Shown here: one piece after another, positions 39,840 to 47,944 of the stretch
Layout: every line of letters starts with the position of its first letter
Numbering within the stretch: the stretch's first letter is position 1
DNA from: Pseudooceanicola sediminis
Lineage (GTDB): Bacteria > Pseudomonadota > Alphaproteobacteria > Rhodobacterales > Rhodobacteraceae
Direction of reading: 5' to 3'
DNA: 64,000 nucleotides
Assembly (NCBI RefSeq): GCF_003575965.1
Contig: NZ_QWJJ01000008.1
Location: 1-64,000, forward strand
The notes under the pieces: model-generated
Told to the model about the DNA's origin: nothing
Databases searched by the model: none
The model's input: the letters and a program-made list of their open reading frames with translations, nothing else
Made by a program: the position numbers and the translations under genes

Positions 39840-40844
39840 TTACTTCAGGGCTTCGTCCGTGATGTCCAGCGTATAGGCGCCCTCGGGCTCCTTGGTGATC
39901 GCGGGGTTGTCCGGCGAAACCGCCTTCAGCAGGGTCGCGACCGTCTGGTCGTAATCCGCGGGATCAAGTGCGCCATTGGAACCTGCGGTCAGCTTGGCAA
40001 CTTCGCCCATCATGTATTCCTGATGGTCCAGCGTCTGCGCACCGGTCTCGTCGTTTTCCAGAACGATCTCGGCGGCCTCGTCCGGGTGCTCCTCGGCGTA
40101 TTTCCAGCCCTTCATCGAGGCGCGCACGAACCGCACCATCTCGTCCTTGAAGGCCGGATCCTCCAACTTGTCACCCAGCACGTAGAGGCCGTCCTCCAGC
40201 ATGCCAAAGCCTTCGTCGAGGTAGTTGAACGTCACCAGTTCATCCTCGGTGATGCCCGCCTGAAGGATCTGACGATATTCGTTGTAAGTCATCGTCGAAA
40301 TGCAGTCGGCCTGCCCCTGGATCAGCGGGTCGGCGCTGAACGCCTGCTTGATCACCGTGACGCCGTTGTCGTCCGCACCGTCCGTCTCGATCCCCAGCGA
40401 CGCCATCCAGGCGTAGAACGGGTATTCGTTGCCATAGAACCAGACGCCCATGGTGTGACCCGGGAAATCTGCCGGCGTCTCGATCCCGCTGGACTTCAGG
40501 CAGTTGACCTGAAGGCCACCGGTCTTGAACGGCTGGGCGATATTCACCAGGTCGACACCACGTTCCCGCGCGGCCAGCGCAGCGGCCATCCAGGTGGTGA
40601 TCACGTCGGCACCGCCGGCGGCAATCACCTGCTCGGGCGCGATATCCGGGCCACCGGCCTTGATCGTCACGTCCAGGTCTTCCTCGTCGTAAAACCCCTT
40701 GTCCTTTGCCACGTAGTAGCCCGCGAACTGGGCTTGCGTGACCCATTTCAGCTGCAATGTCACCTCATCGGCGGCCGAGGCCGCACCGGCGGTCAGACCT
40801 GTCGCCAGGCCCAGGGTCATTGCCCCTGCGATCATCTTTTTCAT
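39840..40844 (-). CDS. ABC transporter substrate-binding protein (NMT1/SsuA-like), probably pyrimidine-related
   Basis: A 334-residue periplasmic protein with a signal peptide that probably ends at GAASA near residue 24. The family pattern is VTLQLKWVTQAQFAGYYVAKDKGFYDEEDLDVTIKAGGPD, as in NMT1/THI5-type pyrimidine-precursor binding proteins. It is the last gene of a six-gene operon with hydantoinase-type and carbamoyl-hydrolase genes. Uptake of uracil, thymine, dihydropyrimidines or hydantoins is the likely job; this is an inference from context. Confidence 0.9.
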   Translation of the reverse strand: MKKMIAGAMTLGLATGLTAGAASAADEVTLQLKWVTQAQFAGYYVAKDKGFYDEEDLDVTIKAGGPDIAPEQVIAAGGADVITTWMAAALAARERGVDLVNIAQPFKTGGLQVNCLKSSGIETPADFPGHTMGVWFYGNEYPFYAWMASLGIETDGADDNGVTVIKQAFSADPLIQGQADCISTMTYNEYRQILQAGITEDELVTFNYLDEGFGMLEDGLYVLGDKLEDPAFKDEMVRFVRASMKGWKYAEEHPDEAAEIVLENDETGAQTLDHQEYMMGEVAKLTAGSNGALDPADYDQTVATLLKAVSPDNPAITKEPEGAYTLDITDEALK

Positions 40845-40885
40845 CTCTTAGCTCCCGTGCTGGTTTTTATAACTTGCTTATGTTT

Positions 40886-41731
40886 TCACTTGCGTTGCGA
40901 CGGGTGCCAGAAGGTCACCCCCCGCTCTATCAGGGCGATGACCCCGTAGAAGACCGATCCCGACAGGGCGGCGACAAAGATTTCGGCCCAGACCATGTCC
41001 AGCGCCAGTTGTCCCACCGAGGTCGAGATGCGGAACCCCATTCCCGATATTGGCGAGCCAAAGAATTCCGCGACGATGGCGCCAATCAATGCCAACGTAG
41101 ACGAGATTTTCAAGCCGTTGAAGATAAACGGCATCGCAGCGGGCAGACGCATTTTCCAAAAGCCCTGCCAATAGCTCGCCGCCCAGGTTTTCATCTGGTC
41201 GCGCTGCATGTTGGTGGTTTCCTGCAAACCCGCCGTGATGTTCACCAACATCGGAAAGAACACCATGACCACGACGACCGCCGCCTTGGACTGCCAGTCG
41301 AACCCATACCACATCACCAGAATGGGCGCGGTGCCGACGATCGGCATGGCGGCAACGAACGATCCGACGGGCAAAAGTCCGCGACGCAGGAAACTGCTCC
41401 GGTCAGCGATGACCGCCACCACGAACGCCGCCGCGATACCGATCAGATACCCCGACAATGCCCCCTTGATGAACGTCTGAACGAAATCGGTCCACAGGAT
41501 CGGCAGGCTGGTACTGATCTTCTCGGCAATGACGCTCGGCGCGGGCAGGATCACCATCGAAACGCCCAGGCCACGGACCACCAGCTCCCAGATGGCCAAC
41601 AGTGTTAGGCCAAAAATCAGGGGCACTGCCAGGCGGGTTGCGGCCATGTCGCGCGCTGGCCCGTTGGCCAGCCAGACATTGCACCACCATGCCAGCGCCC
41701 AGAGGACGAATGCAGCAATCACCAGTGTCAT
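40886..41731 (-). CDS. ABC transporter permease (SsuC-like)
   Basis: A 281-residue permease starting MTLVIAAFVLWALAWWCNVW, with several further membrane segments and the coupling loop DQMKTWAASYWQGFWKMRLPAAMPFIFNGLKI. The start at 41731 overlaps the stop of the other permease gene by four bases. It forms the channel with the neighbouring permease. Confidence 0.9.
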   Translation of the reverse strand: MTLVIAAFVLWALAWWCNVWLANGPARDMAATRLAVPLIFGLTLLAIWELVVRGLGVSMVILPAPSVIAEKISTSLPILWTDFVQTFIKGALSGYLIGIAAAFVVAVIADRSSFLRRGLLPVGSFVAAMPIVGTAPILVMWYGFDWQSKAAVVVVMVFFPMLVNITAGLQETTNMQRDQMKTWAASYWQGFWKMRLPAAMPFIFNGLKISSTLALIGAIVAEFFGSPISGMGFRISTSVGQLALDMVWAEIFVAALSGSVFYGVIALIERGVTFWHPSQRK

Positions 41732-42642
41732 GCCAACCCCATCCGTTTCAGGGTGCCGCGCTCGATCCCGCTGATGATCGCCACCAGCCCGGCGGCCAGT
41801 ATCGCCGTGGCGAACAGGGCGGCCCAGATCTGCACGGTCTGCCCATAGTAGCTGCCAGACAGCAGGCGAAACCCGAGCCCCTGGCCTCCACCCGCCGGCA
41901 GTTCGGCCACGATCGTGCCGACCAGCGATGACGCCACCCCGATCTTGAGCGAGGCAAACAGGTAAGGTGCGCTGGCGGGCAGACGCAGTTTCCAGAACGT
42001 CTGGGCCCGCGTCGCGCTCCACGTGCGCATCTGATCCAGATCCATCGGGCCGGGGCTACGCAGCCCCTTGACCATGCCGACGACAACCGGGAAAAAACTC
42101 AGATAGGCGCTGATGATGGCCTTCGGCAGCAATCCCTGCACGCCGAACGAATTCAGCACGACGATGATCATCGGCGCAATGGCCAGGATCGGGATGGTCT
42201 GGCTGGCAATGGCCCAGGGCATCACGCTCATGTCCATGGCGCGGGAATGCACGATACCGACCGCCAGGATGATCCCTGCACCGGCCCCGATGACAAACCC
42301 CGCAAGCGTCGCCGACAACGTCACCCAGGCATGAAAGACCAGCGACCGCTTGGAGGTAGGCTTCACCTCGGCCGTGGTCTTCCACAGTTCGGCCACCACC
42401 TGATGCGGGGCCGGCAGGCGGGGCTTGTCCTGCGTCCAGGTATCGGCCCAGACCACAGGATTACGCACCGCCAGCAGGATGGCTGACATGTCGCGACGCG
42501 CCTGCACACCCTCGGGGCTGACGACCACGCCCTGGCGCTCGGCCGTCATCATCGCGAACTTCACGTTCATTGGAACGCAGGCAAGGTACCAGAAGACGAC
42601 AATGGCCGCGACCACGCTCAGCACCGGCAGAAACCATTTCAT
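41728..42642 (-). CDS. ABC transporter permease (SsuC-like)
   Basis: A 304-residue permease beginning MKWFLPVLSVVAAIVVFWYL. It has the coupling loop DQMRTWSATRAQTFWKLRLPASAPYLFASLKI, closely similar to that of its partner, so the pair probably arose by duplication. An in-frame ATG at 42660 is an alternative start; neither has a strong ribosome binding site. There is about 110 bases between it and the ATPase gene. Confidence 0.88.
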   Translation of the reverse strand: MKWFLPVLSVVAAIVVFWYLACVPMNVKFAMMTAERQGVVVSPEGVQARRDMSAILLAVRNPVVWADTWTQDKPRLPAPHQVVAELWKTTAEVKPTSKRSLVFHAWVTLSATLAGFVIGAGAGIILAVGIVHSRAMDMSVMPWAIASQTIPILAIAPMIIVVLNSFGVQGLLPKAIISAYLSFFPVVVGMVKGLRSPGPMDLDQMRTWSATRAQTFWKLRLPASAPYLFASLKIGVASSLVGTIVAELPAGGGQGLGFRLLSGSYYGQTVQIWAALFATAILAAGLVAIISGIERGTLKRMGLA

Positions 42643-42753
42643 CGCCGCCACCCCGTCCATGTCACGCAACCCGTCACCCCGCCGGGTGCCCCCATGTTGC
42701 CCTTCGCAGGACCTGCGCGGACGGGCGCCTGGCAAGGCACGGCGCAGCTGGGA

Positions 42754-43536
42754 TCAGTCATAGGCGTGCCCCGCACGCAAACCTTCACGCACGCGGTGCG
42801 CGATCTCCAGGAACTCGGGTGAATCGCGAATATCCAGCGGGCGCTCTCGTGGCAGCGGGCTTTCGATCACATCGGTGATACGCCCGGGGCGCGGGCTCAT
42901 CACCACGATCTTGGTCGATAGGTAGACCGCTTCGGGGATCGAATGCGTCACAAAGCCGATGGTCTTGCCCGTCCTTGCCCACAACTTCAGCAGCTCTTCG
43001 TTCAGATGGTCGCGCACGATCTCGTCCAGCGCCCCGAACGGCTCGTCCATCAGCAGGATATCGGCATCGAACGACAATGACCGGGCGATGCTGGCCCGCT
43101 GCTGCATCCCGCCGGACAATTGCCAGGGAAATTTCCTGCCGAAGGTCTCCAGGTCGACCAGTTCCAGCACCTCGGCCACGCGCCTGGTCTGCTCGGCCTT
43201 GCTGAACCCCATGATTTCCAGCGGCAGCCGAATGTTCCCCGCGATGGTGCGCCAGGGATAAAGGCCCGCCGCCTGAAAGACATAGCCGTAGGCGCGCGCC
43301 TTGCGGGCCTCTTCCGGGTGCATCCCATTGACCGTGATCTCGCCCCCTGTCGGGGTCTCAAGCGCCGCAATTGTGCGCAGGAACGTAGTCTTTCCACAGC
43401 CCGAAGGGCCGATAAAGCTGACGAAATCGCCCTTTTCGATCTCAAGGTTCACATCGCGCAGCGCCTGGACCGGACCATCATTCGTCTCGAAGGTCAGATC
43501 CAGGCCGCTGGCCGTTATCACTGGGGTCCTGGTCAC
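42754..43536 (-). CDS. ABC transporter ATP-binding protein (SsuB/TauB-like)
   Basis: A 260-residue ATPase. Walker A is GPSGCGKTTFLRT, the Q-loop YVFQAAGLYPWRT, the signature LSGGMQQRASIA and Walker B ILLMDEPFGALD, followed by THSIPEAVYL. The start codon is GTG at 43536 with GAGGGGAA upstream. It lies 10 bases after the dihydropyrimidinase gene, in the same operon. Confidence 0.92.
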   Translation of the reverse strand: MTRTPVITASGLDLTFETNDGPVQALRDVNLEIEKGDFVSFIGPSGCGKTTFLRTIAALETPTGGEITVNGMHPEEARKARAYGYVFQAAGLYPWRTIAGNIRLPLEIMGFSKAEQTRRVAEVLELVDLETFGRKFPWQLSGGMQQRASIARSLSFDADILLMDEPFGALDEIVRDHLNEELLKLWARTGKTIGFVTHSIPEAVYLSTKIVVMSPRPGRITDVIESPLPRERPLDIRDSPEFLEIAHRVREGLRAGHAYD

Positions 43537-43546
43537 GCAGTTCCCC

Positions 43547-45007
43547 TCAGATGCCAGCCGGAATGTTCATCGGATCACGCTGAACCGAGCGCGGAGAGTT
43601 CAGCTCCTTCCACTTGCTCAACGCGGTATTGGCCGACGGAAACGCCGGACGCGGCACGAACCGCCCGCGTCCCGGCTGGGGTTGCGAATTCTGTCCCCAG
43701 GCCCAGATCACCTCGCCCCGGCTCAGCGTATACCGCGCCTGCGCCGTGACCTCGTAGCCCTCGAAGACATTGTAATCGATGATCGAATGATGGTTCGACG
43801 CGCTGATCGTCTTGGAAATCTTCGGATCCCACACAACCACATCCGCATCCGCACCGGGGACGAGCGCGCCCTTCCTGGGATAGATATTCAGGATCTTGGC
43901 AATATTGGTCGAGGTAACGGCGACGAATTCCTCGGGCGTCAGCCGCCCCGTCTCGACCCCTTGCGTCCACAGCACCGCCAGACGCTCCTCGACACCGTTG
44001 GAGCCGTTCGGGATCTTGGTAAAATCCTTCAGCCCCATACGCTTCTGCTCCGTCGTGAAGGCACAATGGTCCGTCGCCACCACCTGCAACGAGCCGGATT
44101 GCAACCCGGCCCAAAGCCCGTCCTGGTGCTCCTTGCCGCGAAAGGGTGGCGACATCACGCGCCGCGCGGCATGGTCCCAGTCGGGGTTCAGGTAATCGCT
44201 TTCATCCAAGGTCAGGAACTGGGCCAGCGGCTCGCCATAAACCCGCATCCCCTTCTGACGGGCCCGCCGGATCGCCTCGTGCGCCTGTTCGCAGGACACG
44301 TGCACGATATACAGCGGCACCCCGGCCGCATCGGCAATCGTGATCGCGCGGTTCGCCGCCTCCCCTTCGAATTCCGGCGGACGCGACCGCGCGTGCCACT
44401 CCGGCCCGGTCTTGCCCTCCGCCAGGAATTTCTTCTGCATGATATCGACAAGGTCGCCGTTCTCGGCATGTACCATGGGGATCGCCCCCAGCTCGCGGCA
44501 GCGGCTGAAGCTGGCGAACATCTCGTCATCCTCCACCATCAACGCGCCCTTGTAGGCCATGAAGTGCTTGAAGGAGTTCACCCCGTTGTCCACGGCGTAT
44601 TTCATCTCGTCAAAGATCAGCTCGTTCCAGCCCGTGATCGCCATGTGATAGCCGATGTCGGAACAGATCTGCGGCGCGCTCTTGCGGTGCCACTCGTTGA
44701 TCGCATTCTTGATCGACCCATCCGCCCCCGGCAGGCAAAAATCCACCAGCATCGTCGTCCCGCCGGTGGCCGCAGCCCAGGTTCCACTCTCAAAGGTTTC
44801 CGCCGCGGTGGTTCCCATGAAGGGCATTTCGAGGTGCGTATGCGGATCGATCCCGCCGGGAATCACATAGGCCCCCTCGGCGTCGATCACCTCGTCGCCC
44901 ATCAGGTCCACGCCGATCTCCTTGATCGTCTCCCCCTCGATCAGGACATCCGCCTTCCATTGCCGGTCCGCCGTGACAACCGTTCCGCCCTTGATCACCT
45001 TGCTCAT
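43547..45007 (-). CDS. hydA: Dihydropyrimidinase (D-hydantoinase)
   Basis: A 486-residue cyclic amidohydrolase that opens the ring of 5,6-dihydropyrimidines or hydantoins to N-carbamoyl products. The metal-binding HxH is in IDPHTHLEMPFMGTTAAETFESG. The lysine expected to be carboxylated lies in SFKHFMAYKGALM. Further metal ligands fall in PMVHAENGD and YIVHVSCEQA. The family C-terminal strand VVWDPKISKTISASNHHS is present. With PreT-PreA and the carbamoyl hydrolase it completes the reductive pyrimidine route. Confidence 0.94.
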   Translation of the reverse strand: MSKVIKGGTVVTADRQWKADVLIEGETIKEIGVDLMGDEVIDAEGAYVIPGGIDPHTHLEMPFMGTTAAETFESGTWAAATGGTTMLVDFCLPGADGSIKNAINEWHRKSAPQICSDIGYHMAITGWNELIFDEMKYAVDNGVNSFKHFMAYKGALMVEDDEMFASFSRCRELGAIPMVHAENGDLVDIMQKKFLAEGKTGPEWHARSRPPEFEGEAANRAITIADAAGVPLYIVHVSCEQAHEAIRRARQKGMRVYGEPLAQFLTLDESDYLNPDWDHAARRVMSPPFRGKEHQDGLWAGLQSGSLQVVATDHCAFTTEQKRMGLKDFTKIPNGSNGVEERLAVLWTQGVETGRLTPEEFVAVTSTNIAKILNIYPRKGALVPGADADVVVWDPKISKTISASNHHSIIDYNVFEGYEVTAQARYTLSRGEVIWAWGQNSQPQPGRGRFVPRPAFPSANTALSKWKELNSPRSVQRDPMNIPAGI

Positions 45008-45040
45008 CTTACTCTCCCTGTCTGTTCCAACCCCGGCCCT

Positions 45041-45103
45041 GTTTCCCTGTTGGAAATATCCCGGGGGCGTCGCGCCTTTGGCGCGGCGGGGGCAGCGCCC
45101 CCT
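45041..45103. repeat. Dispersed hairpin repeat, copy 1
   Basis: An approximately 63-base element in the gap between the carbamoyl hydrolase and dihydropyrimidinase genes. It starts GTTTCCCTGTTGGAAATATC and continues as a GC-rich, self-complementary part (GGGGGCGTCGCGCC, then GGCGCGGCGGGGGC and AGCGCCCCC). A close relative lies at 47296-47355. It looks like a family of non-coding REP-like elements. Confidence 0.7.
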
Positions 45104-45142
45104 CTTCCCTCTGCCAACCCGCCCTCGGGGCAGGCGGCACGA

Positions 45143-46393
45143 TCACTCTACAATCACAGCAGTCTCGACGACCGCATGCAGCAGCACATCCGCCCCCGCT
45201 GCGGCCCATTCCTTGCTGATGTCTTCCGCCTCGTTATGGCTCAACCCGTCGACGCAGGGGCACATCACCATTGCGGTCGGCGCCACCCGGTTCATCCAGC
45301 AGGCATCATGCCCGGCCCCCGACACGATATCGCGGTGCGAATATCCCAGGCGATCGGCAGCATCGCGCAACGCCCCGACACAGCCCTCATCAAAGGTCAC
45401 GGGGTCGAAATGCCCCACCGGCTCGATGGAAATCCCAAGCCCCAGGTCTTCGGCAATCTTCGGCGCCTCCGCCTCCAGCCGGGCGCGCATCCCGTCCAGC
45501 TTCTCCAGGTCGGGCGAACGGAAATCGATGGTAAAGACGGCCTTGCCCGGGATCACGTTGCGCGAATTGGGATAGACATTCGCCTGGCCGATGGCGCCTA
45601 CGGCATCCGGCTGCGCGTCCATCGCGATCGAATGCACCAACTCGGTGATCCGCGCCATTCCCAAGCCGGCATTCACCCGCATGTTCATCGGCGTCGATCC
45701 GGTATGCGCGTCCTTGCCGGTCAGCGTGACCTCCAGCCACCACAATCCCTGCCCATGCGTGACGATGCCGATATCCTTGCCTTCGGCCTCCAGGATGGGT
45801 CCCTGTTCGATATGCAGTTCGAAAAAGGCGTGCATCTTGCGCTGCCCCACCGGCTCATCGCCTTCCCAGCCAATCCGCTTCAGTTCGTCGCCAAATCGCT
45901 TCCCGTCGGAATCCACGCGATCCTTGGCCCAGGATTCCTCGTGCAAACCGGCGAAAACGCCGCTCGCCAGCATCGCCGGGGCATATCGCGTCCCCTCTTC
46001 ATTGGTCCAGTTGGTCACCACGATGGGATGTTTGGTCTTCACATCCAGATCGTTCAGCGTCCGCACCAGTTCCAGCCCGCCAAGAACGCCCAGCACGCCG
46101 TCGTACTTGCCCCCCGTCGGCTGCGTATCGAGGTGCGAACCGACATAGACCGGCAAGGCGTCGGGGTCCGTGCCCGCCCGTTGCGCGAACATGTTGCCCA
46201 TGGAATCCACCCCCATGGTGCACCCGGCGGCCTCGCACCAGTCCCGAAACAACGCCCGACCCTCGGCGTCCTCGTCGGTCAGCGTCTGCCGGTTGTTCCC
46301 GCCCGCGACACCGGGCCCGATCTTGGCCATTTCCATCAGACTGTCCCACAGTCTTTCCCCGTTAATCTTGAAATTCTCACCGGGTGCAGACAT
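45143..46393 (-). CDS. Zn-dependent hydantoinase/carbamoylase-family amidase (beta-ureidopropionase type)
   Basis: A 416-residue M20-type metallo-amidase. Metal and catalytic positions are visible in VGSHLDTQPTGGKYDGVLGVLGGLELV, NWTNEEGTRYAPAML, HIEQGPILEAEGKDIG and SGAGHDACWMNRVAPTAM. Enzymes of this family split N-carbamoyl-beta-alanine or N-carbamoyl-amino acids to ammonia, CO2 and the amino acid. The pathway context favours the beta-ureidopropionase role. It is the first gene of the operon, starting 31 bases from a RutR-type operator. Confidence 0.92.
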   Translation of the reverse strand: MSAPGENFKINGERLWDSLMEMAKIGPGVAGGNNRQTLTDEDAEGRALFRDWCEAAGCTMGVDSMGNMFAQRAGTDPDALPVYVGSHLDTQPTGGKYDGVLGVLGGLELVRTLNDLDVKTKHPIVVTNWTNEEGTRYAPAMLASGVFAGLHEESWAKDRVDSDGKRFGDELKRIGWEGDEPVGQRKMHAFFELHIEQGPILEAEGKDIGIVTHGQGLWWLEVTLTGKDAHTGSTPMNMRVNAGLGMARITELVHSIAMDAQPDAVGAIGQANVYPNSRNVIPGKAVFTIDFRSPDLEKLDGMRARLEAEAPKIAEDLGLGISIEPVGHFDPVTFDEGCVGALRDAADRLGYSHRDIVSGAGHDACWMNRVAPTAMVMCPCVDGLSHNEAEDISKEWAAAGADVLLHAVVETAVIVE

Positions 46394-46424
46394 GACAAGG
46401 CTCCTTGACTGACCTAAATTCCTT

Positions 46425-46440
46425 TTGACCTTTTGGTCAA
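46425..46440. promoter_or_regulatory. RutR-type operator
   Basis: TTGACC-TTTT-GGTCAA is a perfect 6+6 inverted repeat. It matches the Escherichia coli RutR consensus TTGACCA-NN-TGGTCAA at all but one fixed position. It lies between the carbamoyl hydrolase gene (minus) and the RutR-like regulator gene (plus) and could control both. Confidence 0.8.
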
Positions 46441-46641
46441 AGCCACGCTAGCAGAGCACATGGGGCAGTCAAGAAATTCGCCCGTCCAACACCGCTGCAA
46501 GACACCTGATGCCCGGATTGATCATATTTCAGTCACTCCGCACGCCCCGCCACGCCCACCCAAGCGACACAGCCGGCCATTTACGCAGAAAAGCTTTTAG
46601 AGACAGAAACTTCCCGTAGATTCGAAGGACCCTGCAACAGG

Positions 46642-47274
46642 ATGAACAAACCCTTGGCCCGCACCCGAATTCAACGCAAGAACATCGCCCTGATTTCCGA
46701 GGCAGCCCTGAACATCTTCTCCGCACAGGGCTTCCGCGGCGCCACGGTCGACCAGATCGCACGCGAAGCCAGCCTGTCGAAACCGAACCTGCTGTACTAT
46801 TTCCCCTCCAAGGAGGCGATCCACACGCACCTCCTCTCCACCTTGATGGACACCTGGCTCGACCCTTTGCGTGAACTCCAGGCCACCGGCGATCCGCTGG
46901 ACGAAATCCTCACCTACGTGCGCCGCAAACTGGAAATGAGCCGCGATCATCCACGCGAAAGCCGCCTCTTCGCCAATGAAATCGTCCAGGGCGCCCCCCA
47001 TATCCTCGGCCTGCTCGGCACCGACCTCAAGACTCTCGTCGATGAAAAGGCCGCGATCATCGCAGGCTGGATGGCCGAGGGGCGCCTCGCCCCCGCCGAC
47101 CCGCATCACCTGATCTTCTCGATCTGGTCGCTGACCCAGCACTACGCCGATTTCGATGTCCAGGTGCGTGCCGTTCTCGGCCCCGACCGCCCCGATCCCT
47201 TCCCCCAGGCCGAGGCCTACCTGACGACCCTGTTCACCCGAATGCTGTCCGTGGCCCCCCAGGGCCCCGCCTGA
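46642..47274 (+). CDS. rutR: RutR-like TetR family regulator
   Basis: A 210-residue TetR-type regulator. The N-terminal helix-turn-helix is ISEAALNIFSAQGFRGATVDQIAREASLSKPNLLYYFPSKEAIH. The C-terminal domain resembles YcdC/RutR, with SRLFANEIVQGAPHI and VDEKAAIIAGWMAEGRL. RutR of E. coli binds uracil and leaves TTGACCA-NN-TGGTCAA sites when pyrimidine is present. The gene is divergent from the pyrimidine operon, with such a site in the gap. No Rut (RutA) pathway genes are present, so here RutR serves the reductive route. Confidence 0.88.
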   Translation: MNKPLARTRIQRKNIALISEAALNIFSAQGFRGATVDQIAREASLSKPNLLYYFPSKEAIHTHLLSTLMDTWLDPLRELQATGDPLDEILTYVRRKLEMSRDHPRESRLFANEIVQGAPHILGLLGTDLKTLVDEKAAIIAGWMAEGRLAPADPHHLIFSIWSLTQHYADFDVQVRAVLGPDRPDPFPQAEAYLTTLFTRMLSVAPQGPA

Positions 47275-47295
47275 CGCGGGCGTGCCGGCCTGGAT

Positions 47296-47355
47296 GTTTC
47301 CCTGTTTGAAATATCCCCGGGGGACGCGCCGCCGGCGCGGGGGGCGGCGCCCCCT
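47296..47355. repeat. Dispersed hairpin repeat, copy 2
   Basis: The second copy of the element at 45041. It starts GTTTCCCTGTTTGAAATATC and continues with CCCGGGGGACGCGCCGCC, GGCGCGGGGGG and CGGCGCCCCC. It lies just after the rutR stop codon, in the same orientation as the first copy. The shared head is nearly identical, while the GC-rich hairpin part varies. Confidence 0.7.
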
Positions 47356-47380
47356 CCACCTCTACCGCCAGGGCCGTCGT

Positions 47381-47767
47381 TCACCCGGCACGACCTGCCC
47401 CGGGATCAATGCCGACCTGGTCGAAATAGGCGCGAACCGCGCTCTGGACATGGCGAAACCGGTCGCCGCCCAGATGCGTGCCCCCGAACCAGCGGGTCAC
47501 GATGACGACATGCCCCCGAAGGTCCGCGCGTTCCAGCATCCGCAAGATCACCAATCCAGCCCCTGCCTCGCCATCGTCGGACTTCACCGGTTCGCCCGGC
47601 AACAGCAGCGCCCAGGTGTTGTGGGTTGCCTTGGCGAATTTCTTGCGCCGCTTCAGTTCCTTGATCATCGCCTCGGCCTGCGCCCGGCTGTCCGCTGGCC
47701 CGCCCGACACCGCGTATCGCGATCCGCGGTCGCTCAGGACATTTTCCAGAATGGTCAGTTCCGTCAT
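47381..47767 (-). CDS. YigZ/IMPACT N-terminal (UPF0029) domain protein
   Basis: A 128-residue protein consisting only of the UPF0029/IMPACT N-terminal domain. It shows SRYAVSGGPADSRAQAEAMIKELKRRKKFAKATHNTWALLL, then SDDGEAGAG and VIVTRWFGGTHLGGDRFRHV. Typical YigZ proteins have an extra C-terminal domain and about 200 residues; this one lacks it. The molecular function is not established; the eukaryotic relative modulates translation control. The start at 47767 has GAGGTGA upstream. Confidence 0.8.
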   Translation of the reverse strand: MTELTILENVLSDRGSRYAVSGGPADSRAQAEAMIKELKRRKKFAKATHNTWALLLPGEPVKSDDGEAGAGLVILRMLERADLRGHVVIVTRWFGGTHLGGDRFRHVQSAVRAYFDQVGIDPGAGRAG

Positions 47768-47944
47768 GCTCACCTCGACGCCGCATTAGGGGCCCGCAAT
47801 CCCGGGGTCCGCAATATCGCACCCGCCCCGCCTTGGAAACACGCGCCCCACCACCTCCCCCCCTGAAAGCAGGTAGGGCCGCCCGATAAGGACGACCCTG
47901 AGACAGCCTGAAAACTGGTGGGGATCAGATTGCCTGTCTCAATC

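Noticed and set aside
46394-46641. An oxidative Rut pathway locus around the RutR-like gene
   Set aside because: None of rutA to rutG is present; the neighbouring enzymes belong to the reductive route.
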